Shown in pieces: positions 12,346 to 24,944 of a stretch of 64,000 nt of DNA (its first letter is position 1; each line of letters begins with the position of its first letter). The DNA lies in the NCBI GenBank assembly GCA_025642075.2, contig JAODUO010000040.1:732501-796500 (forward strand), in the 5' to 3' direction. Both the position numbers and the translations under genes were made by a program. Origin of the DNA: Ridgeia piscesae (Eukaryota > Annelida > Polychaeta > Sabellida > Siboglinidae). The notes under the pieces are model-generated. The model saw nothing but the letters and a program-made list of their open reading frames with translations. It ran no database searches and was not told the origin of the DNA.

Positions 12346-13420
12346 ATGGACTATACTGCATACACAGTCATATTGCCGCAGTTAGTTTTATGAATACAAA
12401 TAACAGAAAGAGTGCAGTCATTTTAGTCAGTTCTCCTCCCGCTTCATTCTTCGACTTGTTGCGATTACCCCAGACATTGACTACATTAATTATAACAATA
12501 ATGCTTTATTGCCATTTTCAACACGCATTACATGTTAAATTGGAATGTAGTCTGTCTTTGACTCACATATGGCCTATATATACAATAAAATGAAATATGG
12601 CAAATAAATATGTAATACATAGTGTACATAATATGTTTTGATCGAATAAATAACTAAATCTCAGATATCTTTTAAAATAATAGATTATCTATTTAAAAAT
12701 AATTGTGTTAAGCTAGTTAATAAATAAATAAGTATATATAAAATGTTTTTTAATATGATAAAATATCTTCTAAAAATAAAATTTTATGTTAGTAAACAAA
12801 TAAATAAATATTACAAGAGGTCTCAAATGTCATTTAAAATTATATTTACAATGGAATGATATGTAAAATTGAATTATATTTATATTGAATGCGTCCAAAT
12901 TAAAAAAAGAATTATAATAAAAATATATGCTTAAAATTATATTAATAGAATTATTAAGTTAAGCTAACATTTCATAATAAGAGAAGATTGGTGTTCAGCA
13001 CCATCGATCCGCTATTGAGAACAGGTACCTACCCTCCACAGGCGTGCGGTCCAGCCTCAACAACAAGCGTCAGAAAAAAAATTCTGCTAGAGTGTTGAAA
13101 ACAGCTAAGTTAACTTTCCAAGATCTTTACCGCTATGTTCTATATTTCATTTCAGTTAAGGCTGCTACGGCACGGGTTAAACACTATTTCTAAAGCGATT
13201 TGTTTTGAAATGCTACGAAAATGGTTATAGATATACCTCGGTAACATAACTGCAAAGCTACTTAACTAACTTATATTTTGAACCCACGATTATGGCTCTG
13301 GATGACGCAGTTCTAAAGATGGGGAAACACTGTTTTGGCAGCCATTTGTATTAAGACAATACAACCATTTTGGTTAAACCGCCGCCAACAGCGTCTAGAG
13401 CAAATCCAGGTATTCCCCAG
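12346..13420. other. AT-rich spacer without recognisable gene
   Basis: 12.6-13.0 kb is strongly AT-rich with many TAAATAAATA-like runs. No open frame with coding character was seen on either strand. Confidence 0.6.
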
Positions 13421-13421
13421 G

Positions 13422-13619
<198 letters not shown>

Positions 13620-13637
13620 AAATTATATACATATATT

Positions 13638-13890
13638 CAGTGATGGGATGTAACGAAATACATTTACTTCGTTACATTACTAAAGTAGTTTATTTTGAAA
13701 TCTACTTGTAAAGAAGTAAATTTTTGCGGAATTACTTTTACTTGTAACGAAGTACTTTTTTTTTACTTTCTTACTTTTTACTTCTAAATTTTGCGTTATT
13801 TTACGTGAGTCTACTACCAATTTTAAAATTACCCTCGACCCCTGATTGTGTAGTTGTTGTTTGCTTTGCGCTCGGGCCGACATCATGGCA
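13638..13890 (+). mobile_element. hAT-like transposon end (partial)
   Basis: Begins CAGTGATGGGATGTAACGAA and continues with the TAC/GTA-rich subterminal sequence (CATTTACTTCGTTAC) that I associate with widespread hAT-superfamily ends. No matching right end or transposase frame was found nearby, so it is a fragment. Family assignment is from memory of hAT ends. Confidence 0.55.
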
Positions 13891-16040
13891 TCAATCGTGT
13901 TTCAATTAAGCTTATCTACTATATAACTGGCGCTTGGTTTCCGAGACGTCCCGTGTGTTAAAACCCATGAAGAGTTGTTCAATTAAAGAGTAAATGTGGA
14001 GCAAGGCATTGTTTGTTTTGTGCAGACATCAATGATCAGTCGCATTTCCCTGCTGCCAATCCTGGCTTCGCACATCGGTGTTTCCGTAAAACCGGCGCAT
14101 CGACAATGCCGCGAGTCAATGGCTTGAAAATTGCAATCGAGATTCATTGTTTAGAAATCGGATAAATAGGTTGCATTTCAATAGAAAAGATCAGTAAATG
14201 CTCGGCTGAAATGTCATGATGAATTGTGTCGCAAATATTAGGCGTAACACTTCGCCACGCAAATCATGCTACTGGTGCATAAAATTAAGAATTCACCAAC
14301 CGTCTATAAAATGGAGAGTCGTAGTCATTTTGACGTGGTAAATATGCGCGTTATAAATCGGTATTTTAACGATAACTGAAAGACGAAGGAAGTTGTGCCA
14401 ATAAAGAGCGTATTCATTTTAGTTTTGAACCTTTATGCGCGTTCAGGGACTGAGAGCTAGGTTATTATTTTAGATCTCATATTATCGTTCATCTCCATGC
14501 ATCGTGGTCTGTTGGTGTATAATTTATTTCAAAACTGTATAATTTCGTGAATGTTATTTAGTTTAACATTCAACAGTGTGTAATAATGTTTTCTGAACAT
14601 CGCATAGACTGCGCGGTCGACACGCAATACCTTCCTGTTCTACGAGGTTTGTGGTGCAGTGCTCAACAAAGACCAGATCTGGCCTTCTCTCACCCTTGTC
14701 CTCACGGCTGCGACCATGCTGTGATCGCAACTTAAGGCTAGGTTTGGCACGACCAACCACCTCACTGGTCATTAAGAGACAGAATAGTCATCGTCGACTC
14801 CGATTATCATCATCGACACCACGACCACCATCACAACCACCACCTCCGTCAACGCCACCACCACCACCATCAATGCCACCACCACCACCACCATTATCAT
14901 CATCGTCATCATCTCACAACAAATTCCTTTTCCTACTAGCTCTTTTCATTTAACATCTTTCTGGATGTAATATAAAATACGTCATTCCACTGATCCCGTT
15001 ATGTCGCATTTTCTGAAAATCGTTGTTGTGATACACTTTATCCAAAGCCTGATCAAATACCAATAAGAGAACATATTGCTTGCTTCTTCTAGTTGATAGA
15101 GTTGTCCAGTTCGTGTGTGATTCTGACAAATGCTGACACCATTGCATAGTCTTTGGACAGAGTTACGTGATGCCTAGATTTCGACCTATTTGGCTGCATA
15201 CGATATGAACCATTATCTAGCATGTAAGTGAAACTGTTTCACATGGTAATAAATAATTGAATGGAGCTGAATCACCACATACCGAATATGCGGCATGTGT
15301 ATTAGCAATTAATGTCTTTGGAAGATGATCACTCAAAATGTCAGCAAAGCAGCGTGTAGTCTACAAAGCAGCGTGTAGTCTACAAAGCAGCGTGTAGTCT
15401 ACAAAGCGTGTGGTTCTTGTGGGTTGTGTCTCTCACAGCACCGATAACTAGGAACACACGGCCAGGTCATCGGCCGACTAGTGACCTCCTCTTTCATCCA
15501 GGCGATGTCTGGCTGCTGGGGATTGTTCTGGGATATGAAAGGCTCTGCACCAGGTCACCATGATGAAGTAACTTTGAGTGACACGGTGCGCAGTCGAACG
15601 ATGTAGGTCCGTCTGCAAACACTCAAAGGTGCATTATAAACGAATCTCATTATCGTTACTATAACACTTGATTCCGAGTATGAAAGCTGTTGCTCAGCTC
15701 TACGATAGTACATATTCGTTATCTGTATGGGAATAGGTCGATTTAAATTTTCAGCATGAACGACTTCCGGCATCCTGTGAAGGAGCCGACGAGATACGGA
15801 CCAGGCCCTTATTTATATTTATTACACACACACACGCACGCACGCACGCACGCACGCACGCACACAAGCACGCATGTGTAGACGCAATGTACCCACTCAT
15901 GCACACACATTACCCTTGCACCAAAGCCCACAACCCACACCCGAGCGTGTGAAAAAAAATGAATATTTTGCCGCATTCCATCCACTTTACCCCGCATGCA
16001 CTGCCCTCAGAAAATCTCAGTCTCATAGATTGAACCACAT
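13891..16040. other. Spacer with short tandem repeats
   Basis: Contains three copies of a 19-bp unit (TACAAAGCAGCGTGTAGTC) at about 15348-15405 and a CGCA tetramer tract at 15827-15870. The - strand at 15.5-15.8 kb is partly coding-like and may be the eroded 3' end of the decayed repeat described next. No intact gene is supported. Confidence 0.5.
14818..14905 (+). repeat. Imperfect ACC/CCA trinucleotide repeat
   Basis: A CCACCACC-type tract with ATC interruptions. The local open frame is a Pro-rich translation of the repeat and is not called a gene. Confidence 0.8.
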
Positions 16041-17085
16041 TTTGTTTAGGCTTTGGTGGCCATGTTGGACTGCCCAGATGGCATGAGGCACGATCCTTTC
16101 ATCTGCGTCTTCCAACCATATTGCAGGTTCTTTGGAATCACAACTGGTTCTGTCGGCTCTGTACTGTGGAGGGGAGCTGGAACTTGTGAGCAACCACTAT
16201 TTACTGAATAAGTTGCAACAACCGATTCTTCTTTTCCGATGATACCTAACATTTCTCGATCTGCATCGTGGACTCATCCGGGATAGAGAACTCTCCTGAG
16301 GCGATATTGCTAGAACGACAAAACCTCTCTCCCTCCTTCAACGACTCGTCAATGCTATCATAAATGATATGGAGGGCTTCGCATGATGAAGATACAGCCA
16401 ACCCGGCCGACAGGACCTTTTTTACAATCGACCGAAATTGTCGCAACATGATAAGTTGGGGTATTGCCGGACCATCCAGCAGGGTCACTGTTTTTCACCC
16501 ATACTGTATCGTGAGACACTATAGAACTACGTTATCCAATCCCAGCACCAACATCATCTATGAGATATGCCCACAACTGAGCCACGAGTTTGATCTTTTC
16601 GGGTGTGGCAGAGGTAAAGTCGCCCATCAAACAAATGGCTGGTGAGGAAGTGGTCATGCGATAAGACTTCCTCGACAGTTACTCCACGTTCCCGGGCTAT
16701 CTCAGTATCCCGCTGGGCAGCTGCGAGTACTTTGGGTGTGGTGGTATAGGATGCTGTATTAGGTTTGGTGTAACGAAGGTGCGCAGTCTGACTGCAGAGA
16801 CTTTGATAATGAAGGGATTAGCAGGCTCTCAACGAATATGAGCTCCAACTCCATTACAAGTGCAAACATTCGTGGCTGGCCGACGATGTCTCCCTGGCTC
16901 TTTGATGCCCGCTGGATGGACTGCTCCAACTTCCGATCTAATTCGACAGAGTTGAAGCTGCCCCTCCGGTCTCGCACTACAAACGTTGATATCGTGACAC
17001 TCTGATAGGGTGCTGAGTCTTCCGCCTCTAGCAACTGAGTTTTCCTAGCGTAGTACAAGTCCTAACAATTGACTCCTGGAACACG

Positions 17086-18341
17086 GGCGTTGATCGGTGG
17101 GGGAGGGGGAACGCGTCCCCCCACTTTTCAGCGTGGGGGGACACCATAGGAATTGCCCCCCTCCACTTTCAGCTCAGAAAAAGTCCGAGGCATATAGCCT
17201 GACTCACCACTCCTCTCTCTTAAAGCCGCTAAACAGGAGTCGCTATATGAAGTTCCGACCACCCATTAGAAAATCGACTAGATAAATTGCTTGGCTGGCC
17301 ACACTGCGCAACTTGATCTTACTTTAGTAAATGATCATCATGCCGGGCTGCGCCGCTACCGGGCTCTATCCGTTTGTGTTGATATATTATTTATAGGCTC
17401 TAGCCATCAAACACATTGTAAATGATGAAATTTGTGTTGCACTTTCACCCATCGCCTGCTTGATGCTTATCGCCTACGGCAGAAGCGGCGGATTCCTGCA
17501 CTTTGTGTAACTTATTCCCATTTGAGTGATGACAAATTTCTTTGCCAAAATGTTGGATTGGGAAATTCTACACAGCATGGGCGTCGATCGGTGGGGGACG
17601 AGGGGGCCGCGTCCCCCCACTTTTCAGCCTGAGGGGTCAGCATAAGAAATGTCCTCACTTTTTTTAGTTCATACAACAAATTTAAAGGCATATATAGCGA
17701 GACTGATCACTCCCTTCTCTTATAAACTCTACATCGGTCTAGTAGTAAAATTAATAAAACAATTATACGAGTTCATATATAAACTTCTGACTACCTAGTG
17801 GAAAATCACTACATAAATTGCTTGGTTGGCCGCAGCTCACAACTTGATCTTAGTCCAGTAAATATTCATCATGCCGGGCTCTGTCATTTTGCACCCTTGT
17901 GTAGATATATTAATAGGCATTAGCCATCAAACACATTATAGATTATTAATTTTTGTTTGCCCTTTCACCCCTTGGATTGCAGCCTGGTCGCCCTGTTGGA
18001 TACTTATATCGCCTACGGCGGAACCAGCGGATTCCTGCACTTGTGTAATTTGATCCCATTTTGAGTGATGACAAATTTCTTTGCCAAAAGTTGGGTTTGG
18101 GAAGTCCCACACAGGCATCCCTGTAACCTCTGCATCGTGTCACTCTATGAATCAGGCAAGCAGTGTTGGGTCCAAAGTCTACCCCCCAAATGTTCAGTGA
18201 TTGGGGCGGGCCATGGCCCCTCTTCATATATGTTACCAACAATAGCATAACATAAAGGCCTTTGTTTATTTTAGAATTAGCACCAGACCAACAATGAATT
18301 ATGTTTTATATTTACAAAAACAAGTTATATGTATTTCAGGT

Positions 18342-18408
<67 letters not shown>

Positions 18409-18476
18409 CATACATATATGTATATATAAATTGGTCCCCCGTTCCCCCTACTTTTAAAACCGGATCGACGCCACTG
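17086..18476. mobile_element. Insertion with GC-rich inverted ends and ~500-bp tandem units
   Basis: The left end reads GCGTTGATCGGTGGGGGAGG. The right end (CCGGATCGACGC at about 18455-18466) is its inverted counterpart. Inside, two ~500-bp units start at about 17088 and 17581 (GCGTCGATCGGTGGGGG) and share AAATTGCTTGG, ATCATGCCGGGCT and GTGATGACAAATTTC. The right part holds a CA/TA microsatellite (18344-18413). It interrupts the decayed coding repeat. A reverse-complement copy is at about 28.86-29.16 kb. The superfamily is unknown to me. Confidence 0.6.
18344..18413. repeat. CA/TA compound microsatellite
   Basis: About ten CA units followed by about 18 TA units, inside the GC-rich insertion. 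Confidence 0.95.
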
Positions 18477-20099
18477 TCCTGGAGACTCCAAATTCCTGAC
18501 AGAAATTGCCCAGAAATATTTTCATGCAGGAGACATGTAAAAGCCACCACCATCCCTCCCGATCCGAGGTGGTGATGTGCTTGAGTAGGTCGAACATTTT
18601 CTTGATGTTGATGTTGAATCCAGCCATCTCAGACTTGACTTGGCACTCAATCAGGAAGGTATTGTACTTGATAAGCAAGGACTGTATGAGTTAAAAGACC
18701 TACAGGAATGCGGTACGTGCGACTTCGGCTTTCTTCACGCCCAGAAGCACCTGCAGCTGTATCAGATCATCATTTAGTAGAGTGTCGATGGCGAGGAAGA
18801 ATACGTTCCAACTGAGTGTATCAGTCACCTAGACACTCATCAGCATGCTTTGCTTTGCTTTGACCTTTAGTAGTGACTTTCGGTAAGAATTTCAATCAGG
18901 GTTCGCTTCCTGAAACCCTCTGCTTCGATTACGGCATCGTCCAGACCACAGTTACTGATGTAGCAACCATTACAATGTGGTAGAATCTTCGCATAGTGAA
19001 ACCTTCCAAATATGCCATTGATGTCCGCCGTAAATGTGTCTGACTCGGAATACTTGCAACCGTGTGAAACACGCCTTCATCACAGAACACAGGCATCGTC
19101 GTCTGCTTGCGGACACTACAACGTTTCTCGCAATGGTTTAATCTATCATAGGGGTTGGGATGGCTGGCAGGAACCTACACACATCAAAAGAACATTTGCA
19201 GTGGTGATGACGGCTTGAATACCATCACATGGACGTAAACCTCCATGGGGTACATCGGGAAGACCAACACAAATCATGTAAATCATCTGCGCAGTGCGGC
19301 GAGCTTCGTGGAGGGATGAGTGACCTTTTGATTTTGACATGGCGCTGATAACCTTAACAAATTTATATAATCTCATACATTTGACTTTATCTCACCAGAA
19401 CTACGATGATAGCCACTGATATAAGACCTCTAGGTCATGTATATGCCAGTTGTATCCCCTTTCCAAACACATATGGTTAAAAACAATTAATTTTAACCCA
19501 TTAACTTGACCTTTGACCTACACGATCAACTTGAAAGGTCATGACAAAATATTTATTTGATTGGGGATTCTTATAACCATCGAGAGGGACATTACCATTC
19601 AGTTTCTAGTTCATTTCGATTGAAAGTTACGGCTGATTGTGTTTCTGCAGTCGACGATCGTCATGGACGAGCGGCCATGAAGGATTTCTCATCTAATATG
19701 ACATCAAAACATAAAATAGATAGGTCAGGCGTGTCTGGAATGTCAATTTCAGGCGGAATTGATACAACATTTGAGTATCTAGCCCTACTAGATCCAAACT
19801 TGTAGACGAATACTTGCAAATAATAAATAATTGCATTTTGTATTTCACGCTCCAGTGGCCTTATGCCACGGATTTTCTGATCTGAAGTGTTGAAAGACAT
19901 GGTATGTAGAATACAAATCAAAAGAATAATTGCGTTTACCTCAAATGTTTTACGGGCCTATATGGCAGAGCCTCGACTATCTAGTTTGTCTCTCCATCTT
20001 GTTGCCAATGACAGGTAGCTAGCTAGGTACGGTTTGCAATCAATCGTAAATTACCGATAATTAACACATACACTGTACACTACTAGGCTGCATCAGTCT

Positions 20100-20800
20100 C
20101 TTTATTAATATTAGTAGGTTAATTATAATTATTATAAGTAATATTATTTATTTATATTAATTAATTCATAGTGATCGATTTATTTTACATACAAATAAAC
20201 TTCTATTTAAATTTTTGTTTTAAAAGAAATTTATGTAGTGCTATAAAGCTCCTCTGAATGGTTATAATTACTAGATTTATGGCGCAGTAAAAGTTGTCAG
20301 ATTATTATTATTAGTGGAATGGCATATGGTAACACCACAAAGAATTCTTCATGCTAAATACGGAGATAAAACAAAATGAAACACTTATAATTTCGGTTCT
20401 CAGCAGAAATCCATCTGTTGTTGCGTATTCAAATGTCAGTGCTCTGCCCAGGTCCACTTTTGTCTTCCGAATTGCTCAATACGTATAATTGGTGAACTTA
20501 CTTTAGGTAATTGCCTATGACATAGCTAAGGTTTAAAAGAATCTCGTATGCCTGGAAGAAACCGTATTATCTGCTAAAACTGGGCAAGCCACCAAATATA
20601 AACTCGCTTATGAATTACTTTTCTTTAAACTGACCCTTGCTTTAACTTTAAGCACGACCTTAATAAGGGACTAGCTACGAGCCCGGAAGAGCCTGTGCAT
20701 GGGGAATGCGGCAGGGGTGTCGTGTGCACCAGCACACTCGTCGTTTCATCTCTGGTTTGGTCTTCCTCGTCGTTGATACATTCTTCCCTGTGCATAGGTG
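20100..20800. repeat. ~0.7-kb dispersed repeat, copy 1
   Basis: Direct repeat of 22350-23035. Shared blocks in the same order: ATCGATTTATTTTACATA, CTCTGAATGGTTATAATTAC, CTGCCCAGGTCCACTT, AGCTACGAGCCCGGAAGAGC and GGGGTGTCGTGTGCACCAGC. A short part (CTGCCCAGGTCCACTTCCG) recurs at 25311-25340. No coding content seen. Confidence 0.8.
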
Positions 20801-20803
20801 TAT

Positions 20804-21051
20804 GTATGTGTGTGTGTATGTATGTATGTATGTATGTATGTATGTATGTATGTATATATATATATATATATATATATGTACGTATGTGTTAGTATGCATG
20901 TATGTATGTATATATGTATGTTTGTATGTATGTATATATGTATGTATGTGTGTATTTATATATGTATGCATGTTTGTATGTATATGTATGTATGTTTACA
21001 TGTGTGTATGTAGATATGTGTGTATGTATGTGTGTGTATGTACATTATGTG

Positions 21052-21083
<32 letters not shown>

Positions 21084-21187
21084 TGTATGTATGTATGTAT
21101 GTATGTATGTTTTTATGTATGTATGTATGTTTGTATGTATGTGTGTATGTATATTTGTATGTGTGTATGTATGTATGTATGTGTGTG
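20804..21187. repeat. GTAT tetranucleotide microsatellite with TA and GT interruptions
   Basis: About 380 bp of TATG repeats, pure at 21055-21110. It follows the end of repeat copy 1. Confidence 0.95.
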
Positions 21188-22105
21188 CATTATGTATAAT
21201 GTACGATAATGTCTTCATTTCAAAAACTAAAGAAATGGGGGAATGACCCAACATCACCAATATGCTGAACGAAATTAAAATTGTCATGATTTTATTCATT
21301 CCAACGCCGAATCGCCACCAAATGACAACATGTGTGTGCAACGCGTCCAGAACAAGCCTATCTTTGTCAAATGCAACACTCACATCCCAGGTTCTCAGAG
21401 ATATCGGCATACCTCGATGACGTCTGATATCATAAACTAAGATGGAGAATGTTTTATTAGTTCATCATAAAGCCATCGTACTAGGGTCATCCTTCAGCAT
21501 CCGCAAGCGGTGTCTCTGACTGTCTCATCTACCAAAAGTTCCGTTGTTGCAGAAACTCTGCCACTCCTTGACTTGCTGTTGCACCGAACACATCCACACG
21601 ATTGGGTCTGCCTTCCTGCGCGTCTGCTGAGTCGCTGTCCACCGCGATGATGCGTCGTTCCCCTGAAACATACCAGTGCATAAGTCGTTAGGACCAACAA
21701 AGATGAAGTTCTACGTAAGAGGATAAAAAGGATGCATCGAAGTACATATGAATAAGAAAATAAAAAGCATATATGATGGTCACTCTACGGTCTGTGGTCC
21801 CCCAGTTTCATCCCAGTGCACACGAGGATTGTATTAGTTTACACATGTCAACCCTATCCCTAGACATCTATTTCTGACCCTCGCTGTCGTCGTCTTCTCG
21901 TCCGTAGCAATCAGCTCCATAATCTACCAGTTGGATAACCTTCCTCGAAAAATCGCGCTAGACGGCACGGACCTGGGGTACCAGCCTATCCTGTGTAGCA
22001 ACCTCTGTTCTGTGTGCCCGTGGAACTTCTCTCACGTCGGGGGAAGCTGAATCGTCATCATCATTATGCAGAGGCTATCTATGACCTTCGTCTTTTTACA
22101 ACTAA
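21188..22105. other. Spacer without supported gene
   Basis: Unique-looking sequence on both strands with only short frames and no recognisable domain. Confidence 0.5.
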
Positions 22106-22107
22106 GT

Positions 22108-22332
22108 TAGTCGGTCGGTCGGTCGGTCGGTCGGTCGGTCGGTCGGTCGGTCGGTCGGTCGGTCGGTCGGTCGGTCGGTCGGTCGGTCGGTCGGTCGGTC
22201 GGTCGGTCGGTCGGTCGGTCGGTCGGTCGGTCGGTCGGTCGGTCGGTCGGTCGGTCGGTCGGTCGGTCGGTCGGTCGGTCGGTCGGTCGGTCGGTCGGTC
22301 GGTCGGTCGGTCGGTCGGTCGGTCGGTCGGTC
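22108..22332. repeat. GGTC tetranucleotide microsatellite, ~56 pure units
   Basis: An uninterrupted GGTC array of about 225 bp. It is GC-rich in an AT-rich setting and purity is perfect by eye, implying recent expansion. It lies just upstream of repeat copy 2. Confidence 0.98.
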
Positions 22333-22349
22333 CAGTCATGACTAACACA

Positions 22350-23035
22350 TATAAGTAAGATTACATAAGCATCTTTATTAGTATTTGCATTTAGAACTAT
22401 TATGACTAATATTATTTATTAATATTGATCAATTTATTTTACATATAAATGCATATTTATATTTTAACATTTTAAAAAGGAAATCTTTATAGTATTGTAA
22501 TACGCCTCTGAATTGTTATAATTACAAGGTTTTTGGTGCAGAATTGTTTTTGTCAAATTATTATTATTATTATTAAGTTAGTGCAATGGCATAAAGTAAC
22601 ACAATCGAAATATTTACGGAGATTACACAACTAAATGACAAACTTACAATTTGGCCCTGTCAGCAGAATTCCACCCTTTATCTCGTACTCTGCTGTAAGA
22701 TTTGCCCTGCCCAGGTCCACTTCCGTCTTCTGAATTGTCCAGTCACGTCTGTGACCTTCGTCTTTTTGTAACTAACCATACGTATGATAGTGACACCATT
22801 TTTGATAATTACCTAAGATATATCTAAGTTTTATAAGAAACTCGTGTGCACTGGCAAGAAACCGTATTATCTGCTCTCTAGGCACCCCCAAACACAGACC
22901 GCTTCCGAATTACTTTTACTTAAACTGACTACCTTTAAACGCGGTGTTACAGAAACTAGCTACGAGCCCGGAAGAGCCTGTGCAAGGGGAATGCGGCAGG
23001 GGTGTCGTGTGCACCAGCACACTCATTGTGGCCAC
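22350..23035. repeat. ~0.7-kb dispersed repeat, copy 2
   Basis: Direct partner of 20100-20800. In both copies the right end (GTGTGCACCAGCACACTC) lies next to simple repeats: TATG after copy 1, GGAT after copy 2. Confidence 0.8.
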
Positions 23036-23089
23036 ATTCTAGAGTGACCAAGCCTTATCCAGGGACCCTCGGACGAAATGCAGTTAACT

Positions 23090-23672
23090 CATTGGATGGA
23101 GGAATGGAAGGATGGAGGGATTGAGAGACGGAGGGATGGATGGATGAATGAATAGATGGATGGGTGGGTGGATGGATGGGTGGACGGATGGAGGGATGGG
23201 TGAATGGATTGATGGATGGGCGAGTGGATGGATGAATGGGTGGATGGATGGGTGATTGATGGATGTGTGGATGGATGGCTGAGTGGATGGATGGATGAAA
23301 CAAAGAAAGAAAAAATGAATGAATGAATGGATGGGTGGGCGGGCGGACGGATGGGTGGGCGGGATGGACGGATGGGTGGGATGGGTGGATAGATTAATGA
23401 ATGAATGGATGGATGGGTGAATGGATGGAAAGGTGAGTGGATGGATGAATGGATGGGATATGGATGGATTGATGGATGCATGTATGGGTAGGTGGATGGA
23501 TGGGTGGTTGGCTGAGTGGGTGGATGGGTGGTTGAGTGGATGGATTGATGGATGGATAGATAGATGTATGTATGGACGAATGGATGGATTGATGGACGGA
23601 TGGATATGTGGGTGGATATGTGCCAGCCAGCCAGCCAGCCAAGCCAGCCAGCCAGCCAGCCAGCCAGCCAGT
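23090..23672. repeat. Degenerate GGAT array followed by CAGC/CCAG array
   Basis: GGAT/GGGT/GAAT tetramers run from 23090 to about 23615, then CAGC repeats (CCAGCCAGCC) from 23622 to 23670. Long Ile-His-Pro-Ser style frames here are artefacts of the tetramer. Confidence 0.93.
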
Positions 23673-23857
23673 GAATGAGTTGGCTGGGTGGGTTAATAGG
23701 TATGTTAGTTAGGTTAGGAGGGTGTACAGGTAGGTGGATGTGTTAGGTGGGTTGGTGATATTTTAGATGGATAGGTGGGTGGGTGGGTGTTTGATGTGTG
23801 AAGTAATGCCCCTGGTCACCCGCGCTAACAACCAGTATCTATGTCAGTAAGCGTATA

Positions 23858-24095
23858 TTTGATAGAGAGGAGGCGTGGCCTTGAGCTGTATAGTTTGATA
23901 GAGAGGAGGCATGGCCTTGAGCTGTATAGTTTGATAGAGAGGAGGCGTGGCCTTGAGCTGTATAGTTTGATAGAGGAGGCCTGACCTGGAGCTGAATAGT
24001 TTGATAGAGGAGGCGTGGCCTTGAGCTATATAGTTTGATAGAGGAGGCGTGGCCTGGAGCTGTATAGATTGATAGAGAGGAGGCGTGGCCTGGAG
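23858..24095. repeat. 36-bp minisatellite, about 6.5 copies
   Basis: The unit contains GTTTGATAGAGAGGAGGC then GTGGCCTTGAGCTGTATA. Copies vary by a GAGA deletion and CTT/CTG changes. Each unit carries GGCGTGGCC, a CACCC/KLF-like box on the other strand. Confidence 0.9.
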
Positions 24096-24940
24096 CTACC
24101 GTACCCCTTTATGGGGTCTATTTTACACAATTCCATCTATCTATATGCTATGTATATTCCTACCTATTGTTACAGATGGAACGTCAACGCCAAACCGACG
24201 CAAAGATTAAATAGAAAACTAATGCTAAGTTGAACCGAGCTGCTAAATGACTACGTAATTCCTTACAAAATATCTCCGTATTGACTTGACTCTCCGCCTT
24301 TTTACACAACTCTCTTTTGCTGGTTCAACAATCATCGGTCCCCCGGCTAATTCTATCCCAGAGGAACAAAGCTAAACGTACTCAAAAGTTACATAAATAG
24401 TTATTGCAAAACTGAACTATTAGTGTTCGTATAACTACTTGTAAATGTTCTCCGTGTCCTAGCTAGTTAAGTTCCAGCCATAAAGGCAAATTCGAAGCTA
24501 AACTGACGCACCACTGCCAACAGTCATAATAAATATTAGCTTTTTATTGCTGAGCTGAACTTATCTGCTAAATGTTCGTGTAACTTCTTGCAAACGTTCG
24601 CCGTGGTTGGTTTCACCCTCCGTCTTCTTCTTCATTGACATGGGCAGGGCTCTTGACTAACGTATGTTGTCGAGCGGCTGGTGAAACTTAGCTGAAGGGT
24701 AGTTGGAGACGAGATCGGGCGCTTTACTTGCAGACATTCAATATTGCACAAGGCCGTCGTTACCGCGCTGTTTATGACGTCGTCACTCCGTCGCAGTCAC
24801 GTGATGTTTGAAAGAAATGCTTTGCCACTAGTGCAAACGAGTTGGAGACATTTTAATTTGACGGTATAATTTCACATTATTAGTACGAGTCCTCATCGCT
24901 AACAGTAACGGTAGTTCCTGGAACCAGACTATCTCGTAAA
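24096..24940. other. Spacer without supported gene
   Basis: No coding-like frame or clear repeat seen on either strand. Confidence 0.4.
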
Positions 24941-24944
24941 CTAC

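Larger units (their letters stand above)
16046..19950 (-). pseudogene. Decayed multi-kb coding repeat (transposon-like), - strand, interrupted at 17.1-18.5 kb
   Basis: Read right to left on the - strand, broken frames line up as one ancestral protein. Segments at about 19920-19661, 19376-19146, 19105-18780, 18678-18454, 17058-16759, 16660-16560, 16488-16246 and 16252-16046. Recognisable motifs: FCDEGVF, DREGWWWLLHV, GSFNSVELDRKLEQ and GQPRMFALVMELEL. These recall a large family of repeat-borne ORFs in invertebrate genomes, which I cannot name with certainty. Stops and frameshifts separate the segments, so it is dead. A 5' partial copy lies inverted at 11.7-12.35 kb. A GC-rich repeat at 17.09-18.47 kb splits it. 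Confidence 0.62.

Noticed and set aside
14651..14953. Proline-rich 100-codon frame
   Set aside because: Its second half is the CCA microsatellite; the first half lacks motifs, and the opposite strand looks equally open.
22014..22358. VGRS-repeat protein frame
   Set aside because: A pure GGTC microsatellite read in frame.
23055..23678. Ile-His-Pro-Ser repeat protein frames
   Set aside because: Translation of GGAT/CATC tetramers.
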